Source: Escallonia rubra | Lineage: Eukaryota; Streptophyta; Magnoliopsida; Escalloniales; Escalloniaceae | Direction: 5' to 3' | DNA length: 64,000 bases | Assembly (NCBI GenBank): GCA_033065855.1 | Contig: JAVXUO010001981.1 | Location: 124,001 to 188,000 of the forward strand | In this document: positions 1 to 10,299 of the stretch, piece after piece | Layout of the letters: each line of letters starts with the position of its first letter | Position numbering within the stretch: the first letter of the stretch is position 1 | Notes under the pieces: generated by a model | Told to the model about the DNA's origin: nothing | What the model saw: only the letters and a program-made list of their open reading frames with translations | Database searches by the model: none | Made by a program: the position numbers and the translations under genes

Positions 1-1085
1 CCGATGCATTCTTTGTTACTCTTCGACATTGGACTTGATGAATCTTCTATAGCATGTCCACTATAACTTTAAGCTTCTTTGGATTTAATCCATCTATCCA
101 ACTTCTCAAATGTGTCTTCATGAGTGTGCATGTATATACCTACTAAGAATACACTCAAAGCACACATTAGAACATAATCAATGTGTAGTTATCATCAAAA
201 CAAGATGTAAGCCTAGGTTATCCAACCCTAGGGCTAACACATATTTATGACTTAAAAACCCATTAAACACCTTTAACTATCTTATCTTAAAGAAGAGATG
301 AAAGAGACAACTTTTAGAATTGAAACACCTTCAAAAGGCTCCTCTAGACGAGTTCAAAACACTGTTTGAAGCTTCTACAAAATTTCCAAATCAATTGCTT
401 GAGGTTCTCCTTTAAGAACAAGCCTTAATTACAGGTTTTTTGTTGATTTTTCTTGAAATTTCTTCTCATAAACGTGGTAAAAGGATTAAGCATGTCATTT
501 AGATATTTTTTATATTTCAATTGGAAGCAAGTAGGAGGTGTCAAGTAGAAGTGAAGAGGTGGAGAAGTCATCAAAATTCAAGCATGATGAGGCTCGAAGC
601 ACGACATGTCGCGATCGTATGTTCACACGTCACAAGCATGACGATGATAGGTAGCATGAGGTGTTGATCAATGTAATAATCAACACTGACTCCTCGTTAA
701 GGAGAGGTGGCACGAGGTGGACAATTTTTTGCAGGCGGGCCCAAATAATTCACAGGCAGTTCGGTCAGCCGGTAACTCCTCTATGGAGTTTTCATAATTT
801 TTGTTTCAGACTCTTGTAAAAGAATTTTTGGTCATTCTAAGTGATCATTTAGAGTTTCTAAACGTCAAATACAGTCGCATTAGTGTTCATACATATTCTT
901 TTCCACTTCTAGCACTTTGTTCGCATTCTTAGAAACTTTACTCCATTCAATGTGTTAAACATATCAACATAAATTCAAGCACATTATCGTGCATAGTTCA
1001 TTGTGATCATTTTCACATAAAGTGATGCTTCTAATTATACTTAAATATGTAATCAAAGCATGTGAAATGTTGGGTTCTCTCAGCC
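1..1085 (-). repeat. probable 3' LTR sequence of the left gypsy fossil
   Basis: The stretch follows a purine tract (minus strand, about 1,085-1,105) just after the integrase tail. The part near 540-760 resembles 21,845-21,960 inside the solo LTR at 20,683-22,094: both have AAGCACGA and AGGTG repeats followed by a shared AATCAACACTGACTC stretch. This makes it LTR sequence of that family. The outer end is not in the window. Confidence 0.6.
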
Positions 1086-1820
1086 TCCACCCCTTGAAAG
1101 AATTTGGTCCCCAAATTAATATATTAAACTTACCAAATAGGTGCGGATAATCATTTTGTATATTCTCCTCTTTTTCCTGTGCGACTCCCCCCACTTCATG
1201 ATTTCCCACAAAACTTTAACCAGAGGAATGCTCTTGTTCATCAAAACTTATCACATCAAAAGCTAAAATCTACACCGACAACTCTTCATATGAGATATCC
1301 GATTGGATTCATATCGGCTCAGGACTAATCAGATGAGATGTGTTAGGATAACCTTTCCTCAACATAGAAACATGGAACACATCATGTACTCTTCCAAAGA
1401 TACAGGCGAGGCAACTCAGTATGTCAAATTCCCAATACATTTGAATATTACATAAGGGCCAATATATCCCGATGAAAACTTGCCTTTCTTTCCCAATCTC
1501 TTTATTCCTTTGAATGGTGACACCTTAAAAAATACAAAATCTCTGAATGAAAATTCCACGTATCTTAGTCTGTTATCAGCATAACTTTTCTGTCGATTTA
1601 GAGCAGTTAAAATCTTTTGCCAAATTTGCTGAATCTTCTCAGCGGTCTCTTAAACTATTTGTGGTCCAATTAAACGTTTTTCCCCGCCTTCACTCCAACA
1701 AATCGTTTCTCGAGCCCTTTTGCTAATCGGGGCAAAAACTCCAAAAATTAAAAATGCCAAAAATTCAGTGAGCGACACTAGTCCATATAGAACTTCCTAT
1801 GGTGCCATACCGATACAATC

Positions 1821-2340
1821 TTAATAAATTTTATTATAAGTAAATTCAATCAATGCCAGATACTGATCCCAACTTCCTTTAAAATCGAGCATACATGCAC
1901 GAAGCATATCCTCCATTATCTGAATAGTTCTCTCAGATTGTCCATCAGTATGAGGATGAAATGCTGTGCTAAATTTCATGTTTGTACCTACAGCACTTTG
2001 CAAACTATTTAGAAATGCTATATAAATCTTTGATCTCTATCAGTTACAATATCGGTATTCCGTGCAGCCGAACTTTTTCTTGTACATACAAATTGGGCTA
2101 ATTTATCTAATGAGTATGTCTTAAGTACTAGTAGAAAATGAGCAGGTTTCGTCAATCCATCCACAATCGCCCATATCGAATCATGCCCATTACTAGTCCT
2201 TGGCAATCCATAACAAAATGCATCATTATATGGTCTCACTTCCATTCTGGTACTGGTAACGCTTTCAATCTACCCGCCACTCTTTGGTGTTCGGCTTTCA
2301 CTTTCATATTTTTCCACCAGTAATTACATTTCAAATGCTG
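1821..2340 (-). pseudogene. gypsy integrase region (fossil)
   Basis: Minus-strand reading gives the integrase core motif FHPHTDGQSERTI followed by MEDMLRACMLDF, which is typical of Ty3/gypsy pol. An adjacent stretch resembles the HPVGTTMYQHL zinc-binding region. In life this enzyme would join the cDNA to chromosomal DNA. This copy is a broken fossil and no function is proposed. Confidence 0.8.
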
Positions 2341-2899
2341 ATACATCGTCGTTCCAACTGGGTGCACTGTATACTTTGACTTAGGGGCCTCTTTCAATTT
2401 TTCTTGTCGAACTTCTTCGGCCTTTGCTTGTCCTAAAGCAAATGCCTTTCCCGAAAGTCTTGGTTTCCTCGTACCTCAGCCTGTACTCATTCCCTGCTTG
2501 CCACTTGGCTGAACTGGTTTTGGCCTCGGATTAGGAAAATCGTTCACATGGTGATCCAAGGATTCACAACCATAACATTTCCTTCCTTCTTCCAACAAGA
2601 ATCATAATCAGGCCCACCTTTGCCACAATAAGAATAAGTCAATTTGTACCCGTGTACTTGCTGAATTTACGGAGTTCTTAGCTCTCCCCTAGGTTACTGC
2701 ATGCTTTTGTGGTCGTTAGATGCCCCCACTATTTGCACTTTATTACCACTGGTGTTCAAGTTCCTTCCACCTTGTCAAGTCAAAAGATTTGGTCTAGTTT
2801 CACTTAACCATGCCCTTTTCCTTTGTATGTCTCCATCACTTTTCTTGGATTTCAGGCTTCAGACCATCTTGAAACTTTCTAACCCTCCTATCTTCTCCC

Positions 2900-3300
2900 T
2901 TCACGAAGTAGGAACGTTGATGTGAACTTGGTTGCATATTGTTGCACAGTTAAAATATCCTACTCAAAATTAAGACTCCCTTTTCACTTAAACACTTCAA
3001 GTAATATAGTTTTTATTCAATTTAGTTTTGAACAATTTCCAAGTACGAACCGTTTGAGTCGCTCTCCATTTGTTATCAATCATTTCCCACCAACAAGCAT
3101 CATCATTCTCAAGTTTAAAAGTTGCAAGTAGTAATTTCATCTCATCATTCAGCCCCAAGGTTTTAAAGATTTTCCCCATGTTCATAATCTAATTATCAGC
3201 TTTGTCGAAACCACCCTCTCCAATAAACTCTGGTGGATGCATATTCATGAAATGCTTTAGCATTTCCATTTAACCTTTCCATTCTGGATCATGGTTAGAC
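2900..3300 (-). pseudogene. gypsy gag region (fossil)
   Basis: Minus-strand reading includes KLLLATFKLENDDACWWEM, which matches the Retrotrans_gag pattern (AxxxLxxxAxxWW) of plant gypsy elements. It lies between the primer site and the Cys-rich stretch, as expected. Broken fossil. Confidence 0.7.
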
Positions 3301-3360
3301 CCTTGGTCATTGAGAGTGTCATTTTGTTGATTCTTCATGCATGAGACCATATGCTTGAAT

Positions 3361-3375
3361 ATCTCTCTCTGTCTT

Positions 3376-3450
<75 letters not shown>
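3361..3450. repeat. compound microsatellite (CT)n-(CA)n-(TA)n
   Basis: Uninterrupted CT, then CA, then about 38 bases of TA. It lies inside the gag-side leader of the left gypsy fossil. Confidence 0.95.
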
Positions 3451-3451
<1 letters not shown>

Positions 3452-3600
3452 TGCAAGGCATTGTCAGTGTCTTTCCCCAAAGAACTTGCTTATCTGTCAG
3501 CGATTAGTACCTATAAAGAGGCATGAAATTAGAGAAAAATCAAAATTCTAAAATCAAGCTTAAGACTAAGAACATATCCTGGCAAATTAGCAAAACTTAT

Positions 3601-3612
3601 GCTCTGATGCCA
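3601..3612 (-). promoter_or_regulatory. primer binding site (initiator tRNA-Met type)
   Basis: On the minus strand the site reads TGGCATCAGAGC, seven bases after an LTR end in TTGACA. It is complementary to the 3' end of plant initiator tRNA-Met, the usual primer of this superfamily, and fixes the element as minus strand. Confidence 0.85.
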
Positions 3613-3619
3613 TCTTAGT

Positions 3620-4247
3620 TGTCAAGCCCCAAGAAGCAGGACACGACAACACATATTTTAATATGCTAACCGTCTTTGGAAGGTAATCAAAGTGCACTAA
3701 TTCCATTTGAAATACAAATCCACCCAAGAAGTGGTAGTGACATATTACATTCGTCCATCCTTACAAATCCAAGCTTATACACAGATACACACCACACCTT
3801 TACACTAGTTCATAACATATGACACATAACTATATAGCACACCTCAGTCTCTACTTACAAGTGCACGAGTACCTACTATCCCTGATTCTCGGGCACAAAA
3901 GGGTACTCAAAGTCTTCATGGTCAACGCCCTCATCTACCACTTCATGATTCTCTCCTATATCTAAAAAGCATAGATGGGAGGGGTTAGCCATGGTTACCA
4001 CTGATGTATATGGAAGCACCAGTTTGAAGAATCAGATAGGTTGTACTCCCTTTTTTGTTGACTCCAATTTTAGGAATTCAAGTATATGTTAAGGTTCCAC
4101 TACAATCATTTGTCCTTTTCATTCAATCCCAACAAATTGGACGGGGATACTATTTTTTTCTTCAATAGGCAAGACAGAATTGTCGATGGATTGGGTGCCT
4201 CAAAATGTGTTTGTAACTTTGACAAATGCAATGTACCCCTACTGCTA
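3620..4247 (-). repeat. 5' LTR, internal-side end (left gypsy fossil)
   Basis: The LTR begins on the plus strand with TGTCAAGCCCC (its 3' end on the minus strand) next to the primer site. It runs rightward until the PIF/Harbinger-like terminus at 4,248. Whether it resumes after 9,954 could not be decided by eye. Confidence 0.6.
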
Positions 4248-4835
4248 GGGTTCGATTGGAAAATGGAATTAGGAATTGTAATTCAATTCCAATTCTTATG
4301 GAATTGGAATTGACTAGGAATTTGTAATTCCATTGATTGGTTAGTAGAAAAAATTAGATTAAAGAATTGAAATTACTAAAGTCAAAAAAAGAAAAAAATG
4401 TAACAATAGTCATTGAATTGAAATTGCTAAAGTAAAAGTTATATTTTGAAATTGCTAAAGTAGAAATTTGTAATTCCCTTGAATTGAAATTGCTAACGTA
4501 AAATTTGTGTTTTGATCACAATAGTCTCGGCTAATCTTATTAAGTTACACAACTCCATTAATAAAATGGTTAAATTAGAGAGATAAAAATATGAAGTTTC
4601 TCCGAAAAAAGTCACAAGAAATTTTCACAGTACCAAACTAAAATGCTAGTCACAATTTTCTTCATTTCCCATACACAAATATCGAGTAATAAGGACAATT
4701 CGAACATCCAGTAATAGGAACAAATTCAAAATAGCTATTTAAGGAATAACATCTCAGATATACAATGACAAGAAGTAGCTACTAAATTAGATAACATTTC
4801 AGAAAGGTAATTAGCTAATCGTGTCAAATCGTCAT

Positions 4836-4980
4836 CCACGCCTAACTTGATATTCAGCGAACATGCCCTTGGTTAAATCATTTCTAAATGTTATTCATTC
4901 AGGCGTAAGTCGAATAGATCTTATCCCTTCCTCATTGCTTGTGTCGTCTCGAATTGGAGCAACTGCTAATTCTGCATCAA
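4836..4980 (-). pseudogene. remnant of PIF/Harbinger transposase C-terminus
   Basis: The minus-strand frame reads an acidic linker, then RSIRLTPE, a stop codon, and ITFRNDLTKGMFAEYQ. PIF/Harbinger transposases commonly end with a motif of the type T-x-E-W-T-x-F-R-(D/N)-x-L-x-x-x-M-(F/W). The stop sits where the tryptophan is expected, consistent with TGG to TGA. Only about 48 codons are recognisable. The rest of the transposase between here and 5,690 is not identified. The call is an inference from motif shape and from its position near an element terminus. Confidence 0.45.
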
Positions 4981-5550
4981 CCTCAGCAAAAGTATTAAGA
5001 AAGAATATTTTAAGCACGATGCAAATATGAACATGATCCATTCAAGATTTTATCTATGTCCAAAGAATCTCATCATAAATATGCCAAGTTGTACTCTCCT
5101 TAAATACCTAATCTACCAACAGTTCCTTATGTAAATGTATACAAAACTCATAAGTCATTACTGAAGCTGAACAAACTTGTGAATGCAAGGAAAGAGAATC
5201 AAAGATCAATTTTGTCAGAGCATGTGCATGCACACACCAGGAGAACGAGAGGAGTAGTAGATGATTGACTTCCTTTGCCAACCAAACAGTTACAGTTTTA
5301 CAGAACGATTTAGAAAATGCATAGATTGTAGAATTTTGCAAATAACTTGTGATTCTGATAGTACTTTAGAAGCACGTTATCTGCATTCATCACTCCACAG
5401 GGAGAAAATCGTGCATTTTAATACATGCAGAGAGCACCCAGTAGCATTCCACAAGAGTTTTCTGAGTTTCAAATTCTAATGTAGTTTTAGCTGATAAACA
5501 ACAAGAAAGCAAACACAATAGATTAAAGCTATCGGACATATACTTGTCAA

Positions 5551-5559
<9 letters not shown>

Positions 5560-5581
<22 letters not shown>

Positions 5582-5608
5582 AGAAGAAGAAGAAGAAGAA
5601 GAAGAAGA
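5560..5608. repeat. (GA)n(GAA)n microsatellite
   Basis: About 24 bases of GA followed by about 28 bases of GAA. It creates Ser/Leu- and Glu-rich reading frames that are not genes. Confidence 0.95.
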
Positions 5609-5689
5609 ACTAACAAGCAGAAGAAACATGCAGGAAAAAAAAAGAGTTTCAATAATATCGATGGAAATTGCCGCGTCCAAAACACATAC

Positions 5690-5760
5690 CATAATTCTAA
5701 GACTTTCTGGAATATATCAGTGGCTCCCGCAAAATCACTTGCCCTAGCAAGGAGCCTTCC
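5690..5760 (-). other. exon-like block with splice consensus, product not recognised
   Basis: On the minus strand, TTGACAG precedes and GTATGT follows a 71-nt block that reads RLLARASDFAGATDIFQKVL. The sequence has a TPR-like helix character (alternating small and hydrophobic residues), but I cannot name a family. It lies on the same strand as the captured Rossmann-fold exon and about 1.3 kb downstream of it, inside the same transposon. It could be part of the same or another captured gene, or a chance match to splice signals. Confidence 0.25.
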
Positions 5761-7086
5761 CTGTCAACTTAATGTTAAATAGTAACATTTTATAAGAAAT
5801 GAATGCAAGTTTATATGAAGGAAAATGAAATTTTCCATTCATCAAACTTTGAGATGTGAGCAAACATATAATCGCGCAGTATAAAATAAATACACCTATA
5901 CACAAGTAAAGTAGCAGAAAGTACCTGCATGCGTAATCTATCAACTTCGATCATTATAAGCGACCCCAGATTCACGTAATCTACACAAGTAAAGTAGATT
6001 GTGACTTGATATATACTATATATGTATGCACAAAATTATAAGCCAACAAGCTAAGAAAATGCTGCAGATAATAGAGAGAGAGACGCTTACACACGTAGAA
6101 TAATAATGAGGACTGATTATGATACCTCGTATAATTTAGGATTTTCTCAACTCTCCTTTTGATTAAGAAGTATCCTGATGAAAGTAAAAATGAAGGTAGA
6201 ATGTAATATGCACTGATATCAAGGCGAACTTGGGAATTCCTGTATTCACAAGGTAAAATGGTTCAGTCATGCTTGCAAAATAGAGGTTACTGGAAACAGA
6301 CCTTTTAAGAAGTGTAAGAACCAGAGGATGATGTAAAGCTTATGTAGCAATCTAGTAAATTTGTTGTTGTTACCAAGCATAAACTTCGTTTGATAGAACA
6401 TGTAAAATACTTCAGACATCAATCAGGATGTAGTTACATGTTCTTGTCAGCGGTAAGAGCATGATATTTGAAGGCAAGTAGAAAAAAATATCATGACAAT
6501 TTCTTGGGTCCGCAGGCACTCTCACTTTGGATTTGCAAATATATTTCAAATGTAAACTTTCATTTCTGAAGCCATTACTAGATATGCAACGTCCTTCTTT
6601 CTAACTGTTAACTGAGTATTTGCATAAAATAGCTTCAAAGACTTCTTTTGCTTCATCTGAAAAGTATTACAGCCAAATATTAGTTGGAACCGTCCTACCT
6701 CTATCTACGAGTGTCCATTCATTAACAAAAGTAAGCATAAATACTTCACAAGGAAGCTCATAAAAAATAACACACTATAGAGGACTGGAAAGGTGAACAT
6801 GGATCTTGTGCTAATCATAAAAACTAGAAACTAAATACTCATGAAAGATAAATGCATCTCTTAACCCCAGGACCAATCTGTCAAACACGTTCTAAGTAGA
6901 TGTCCATGGAAACCCATTTCCAGAAGTCGGATATCAAGAATAAATACAACTTTTTTTTGCAACATTTACACAATTACTTCTTGGAAAGATGCCAAGGAAC
7001 AAAAGTTCTTTAGGGAAGAAAAAGGAAGATATGAGGGACCTTACCCTCAAAACTTACAGTGAAAAGCATCACAAAGGAAATCTTAC

Positions 7087-7233
7087 CATATTCTTTTGCA
7101 GCATTTACTGCAACAACGTTTGCCTCGCCATTAATCCTTTGCATCTGTTCCTCGCTACCAAATCCCCCAAGGGTTGAAACCATTGTTGTAGCCCCAGGAA
7201 GTACTTCATCCCAATTTGCATAGAAAACATCTC
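7087..7233 (-). pseudogene. captured exon of an At1g32220-like NAD(P)-binding Rossmann-fold gene
   Basis: The 147-nt minus-strand block reads DVFYANWDEVLPG, then a TMVSTLGGFGSEEQM segment, then INGEANVVAVNAAKEYG. This closely follows plant proteins annotated as chloroplast NAD(P)-binding Rossmann-fold proteins of the At1g32220 type (from memory of the family). The block is bounded by an acceptor (CTTGCAG) and a donor (GTAAGA) in correct positions, and it has no stop. Upstream exons would lie at higher coordinates, where the sequence is transposon and gypsy DNA. The following exon of the family was not found. It is therefore a single captured exon, not a gene. Its good preservation suggests recent capture or little time to decay; both are inference. 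Confidence 0.8.
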
Positions 7234-7383
7234 CTGCAAGATCTATATGATAAAGAACAATTTTCATTTCAAAGCAATTACCAATATGGTAGAAAGGCAA
7301 AGTCCAGACGGATATACCATCATTTATTTGCGGGACAACATGAATTTGACTTACTCAACATTTGGACTGATTATGATACCTTG

Positions 7384-7736
7384 TGTAACGTACCGGGGTA
7401 GAATCGAAGACCATACGCTGCCGTTTAGTGCATTTTCTGTTATTCCGTTTAAAATTTGATAATTAGCGATGTTTACTGTTGTTTCAATTTGTTACCACCC
7501 TCTCTATATAAAAGGCGTGATCTGTTAGTGAGATATATGAAAAATGTGAAATGAAATGACCAAAGCTTCTTTCTCTCTCTAAGCTGTTTCTGTTCTCTCT
7601 CGTTCTCTCTCTCTGGCTCTCTTCTGTTACCTTCTTCTTCTTCCATAGCTCAATTTCTTGCCACTCTTCTCTGTAATTGAGCTGAAATTCCACTTGAATA
7701 GCTATGGCCATAGTGTCTCATGCTCGATACGCTACA
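7384..7736 (+). repeat. left LTR of inverted-LTR unit
   Basis: It starts TGTAACGTACC and ends CGATACGCTACA. TATATAAAAGG near 7,505-7,515 looks like a TATA box, followed by a CT-rich leader typical of U5. It is followed two bases later by the primer site. Confidence 0.92.
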
Positions 7737-7738
7737 AT

Positions 7739-7750
7739 TGGTATCAGAGC
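7739..7750 (+). promoter_or_regulatory. primer binding site (initiator tRNA-Met)
   Basis: TGGTATCAGAGC lies two bases after the left LTR and is a perfect match to the usual plant Met-tRNA primer complement. No matching site lies next to the right, inverted LTR. Confidence 0.93.
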
Positions 7751-7838
7751 ATCTTAATTGGGGCCTGAACTAGTCGCTAGTTGTAGGAATTTCTTCTTAA
7801 CCTCACCATTTCCAAAATTCTTGTAAGAGCCTCATTCC

Positions 7839-8780
7839 ATGAAGAACAATCAGTTCATTGTAACTGAGATGCATGAACTCCAGGAAGTAATAGAAAATCG
7901 ATTTGCGGCATACGACGTAAGGATGAGTTCAGTCAAAGCTACTATTGGGGACCTTCAACGGAGCAACTCTGCCTTGCTCCAGAGTTTCACAGAAATCAAG
8001 TTTCAGTTAAGGAATTGCATGGCACATATCAACTCCACCTTAGAACTTCCACCGCATCAAGATCAAGGTGAATTTAACAAAAGCCAATTCCAGTATAAGC
8101 CTCCTGTTAATTATAATTCCTCCACTCAAGCTAGACACGAAGACTGGGAGCACAATCATCCATCATACGATCTGCAACACGGCTCCTTTGAGGCTACCTT
8201 TGGTGACTTACGGCTCATTAATGCATCAGATGACATGGATATGAGAAACTCTACTCCTCAATCAAATGGGAAGTTAAACGCAACCAGCACGCAGTCGGCA
8301 AATCATGCAAAGACGAGTGAAATGCAGTACTCTGTGGAGCATCTACAAGGACGCCACCTCCTATCATTCAGTGTCGCAAATTTACCACAGAATATCTAAT
8401 GGAGCTAGATAAAGAAGAGGATCAATTCATTGATGCTCTTCGCTGCTGTGAGCTTGAGTGCCGAACTCAAAGTTGAAATATGACGGAAGAAGATATTTGG
8501 CAGATTGAGCAATCACATGATATTTCATTGATGAACCTTTTCTCGTATCGACAACAAATGTCATCCGTCCATAAATATGTGGATGATTTTCTGCTACTTA
8601 GGCCTTGGGTTTCAATTTATTTAGGACGGGAACCTTCTGAAGAAATCAATGTCAAATGTTTTGTTGACGGTCTCAAGGCCGAAATCAAAGATCTGGTGTA
8701 TAAATGGAGTCCTTTGACATTATCAACAGCCGTTTTTGTGGCAAAAAAAAGGGGAAACTGCTTGTGAAGCCAAGGTGTTT
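7839..8780 (+). pseudogene. gag region of inverted-LTR unit (fossil)
   Basis: The first part (from 7,839) is a predicted coiled-coil-like N-terminus with heptad-spaced hydrophobics. A later part (8,480-8,767) carries VKCFVDGLKAEIKDLV, which matches the Retrotrans_gag C-terminal pattern of chromovirus gag proteins. In life gag would build the virus-like particle. It is a broken fossil with a few breaks. Confidence 0.7.
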
Positions 8781-8953
8781 GACGAAAGGTCCAAGAGAAG
8801 GCTCACCAACAATTGCTCAATTCTTTCCGTCTCTAAATCAACGACTCAAGATAGGGACATGTCAACTGAGCTAGTATACAATTTGGCGGTAGGCAGAGGT
8901 GAATCAGCGGTTTTAGGATGGGTTAATAAGAGCCATAAGCTCTTCTCTGTAAT

Positions 8954-9306
8954 TGTAGCGTATCGAGCATGAGACACTACGGCCATAGCTATTCAAGTGG
9001 AATTTTAGCTCAATTACAGAGAAGAGTGACAAGAAATTGAGCTATGGAAGAAGAATAAGGTAACAGAAGAGAGCCAGAGAGAGAGAACGAGAGAGAACAA
9101 AAACAGCTTAGAGAGAGAAAGAAGCTTTGGTCATTTCATTTCACATTTTTCATATATCTCACTAACAGTTCACGCCTCTTATATAGAGAGGGTGGTAACA
9201 AATTGAAACAACAGTAAACGTCGCTAATTATCAAATTTTAAACGGAATAACGGAAAATGCACTAAACAGCAGCGTATGGTCTTCGATTCTACCCCGGTAC
9301 GTTACA
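8954..9306 (-). repeat. right LTR of inverted-LTR unit (opposite orientation)
   Basis: This is the reverse complement of the left LTR with the same length of 353 bp, and ends CGGTACGTTACA. Just left of it (about 8,939-8,955) sits CTCTTCTCTGTAATTG, which is also an LTR-internal sequence in direct orientation. Confidence 0.92.
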
Positions 9307-9954
9307 CCTTGATTGTTACTTTCATTGGGATACTTCATAATTAGAGTCCAAAGAAAGATAAATCAAAATGAGAGTTGAGAAAATCCTAAATCCAGACAAC
9401 ATCTAAGCCATGTCCATTACAATCATCTTTGACCGAAACTCAAAATCAACATCAACACCAAAGCAAATTGAGCATAGATGCTTGACTAACCTAGACTGTC
9501 ATCGCCGCCGTCAAAGATAGTAGATCATTACCACCGTCGCCGTCAAAATACTAGATTGTAGCCGCCGCCCTCTACACAGTAGATTGCCGCTACCATGACC
9601 GGGTTGAATCAAAGAGAAAAGAGAAGGAAGACAGCGGCTGGCGAGGTTGAATCAGAGTCAAAGAGAAGAGAGATCGTGAGGAAGAGAAGAACGTGAGGAG
9701 AGAACGAGAGACCGTGAGTCGGGATTGGGCCTTAATGGGGTCGAATCGTAACGGGCTTGGAATTGCAAATTTGAGGTTGGACCTTAGGAATTAGACCGTG
9801 GACCTTAAAATAAAATTTTAATTTCATGAAAATTTAGTATGAATTGTAATTTCAATTCCAAATAAGCCGTCCAATCAACAGAATTATAATTCTAAAGGTC
9901 CAATTCTGAAATCTACCTCAATTTCAAGGCTAATTCCATGATCCAATCGGACCC

Positions 9955-10299
9955 TTAATCTAGTCTAGTCTAGAGGTAAACGACTAATGACGGGAGTGAA
10001 GAGGTAGACGTGATGCTCGTGGTTCGTGGGTTTCTGAGGTGATTCTGGTTATTGTGGGTCGAGCGATTTGATTGAAGATGAAAAAGAAAAAAATTGAAGG
10101 AAATCAAAGTTATTTGTGAAGCTACCGAGGGATGCTAAGGTATAATTCATTTAAGAGGAAATATTTTTTCGGTTGTAAGTTTCAGAATAAATCTTAATCT
10201 AATTTTAAATCAACTTTAAATTATATTAAAAAAATAATTTATTGTAGGGATTTATTTTGATAAAAGCAATTTTAATGGACAAAAAAGACCAAAAATTTA
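9955..10299. other. unassigned spacer between two TIR elements
   Basis: AT-rich sequence with no recognised gene or repeat. It may be continuation of the LTR interrupted at 4,248, which I could not establish. It ends in TTA, the target duplication of the next element. Confidence 0.5.

Larger units (their letters stand above)
1..4247 (-). mobile_element. Ty3/gypsy retrotransposon fossil (left edge cut by window)
   Basis: Parts lie in minus-strand order: LTR start and tRNA-Met primer site near 3,600-3,620, gag around 2,900-3,300, a Cys-rich nucleocapsid-like stretch near 2,450-2,640, integrase near 1,800-2,340, a chromodomain-like tail near 1,100-1,210, a purine-rich tract near 1,090, then LTR sequence. 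The integrase motif FHPHTDGQSERTI at about 1,900-1,970 is the strongest evidence. The tail and the order suggest a chromovirus, which is inference. Protease, reverse transcriptase and RNase H were not recognised. The copy is broken with many breaks (more than ten) and looks old. A PIF/Harbinger-like element abuts its right LTR at 4,248. Confidence 0.8.
7384..9306 (+). mobile_element. small gypsy unit with LTRs in inverted orientation
   Basis: Two 353-bp LTRs bound about 1.2 kb of internal sequence. The left LTR is direct (7,384-7,736) and the right one is its reverse complement (8,954-9,306), so both outer ends are the same U3 terminus (TGTAACG). The unit is flanked by perfect CCTTG duplications at 7,379-7,383 and 9,307-9,311. 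Inside are a tRNA-Met primer site and a gag-like region; no pol was seen. LTRs differ at about 10 of 353 sites (near 3%), suggesting roughly one to two million years at commonly used plant rates. Short LTRs and gag type suggest a Reina-like chromovirus, which is inference. The gag region is broken (a few breaks). Confidence 0.85.
4248..9954 (-). mobile_element. PIF/Harbinger-like TIR transposon carrying a host exon
   Basis: The ends are inverted copies: GGGTTCGATTGGA at 4,248 and, on the other strand, GGGTCCGATTGGA ending at 9,954. Similarity continues about 26 bp into ATGGAATTAG. Flanks are CTA and TTA, close to the TTA/TAA target duplication of PIF/Harbinger. Inside are a minus-strand remnant like a PIF transposase C-terminus (4,836-4,980), a captured plant exon (7,087-7,233), and a later gypsy insertion at 7,384-9,306. 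Net length without that insertion is about 3.8 kb. The family call is inference from termini, flank and remnant; no DDE core was recognised. Confidence 0.65.
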
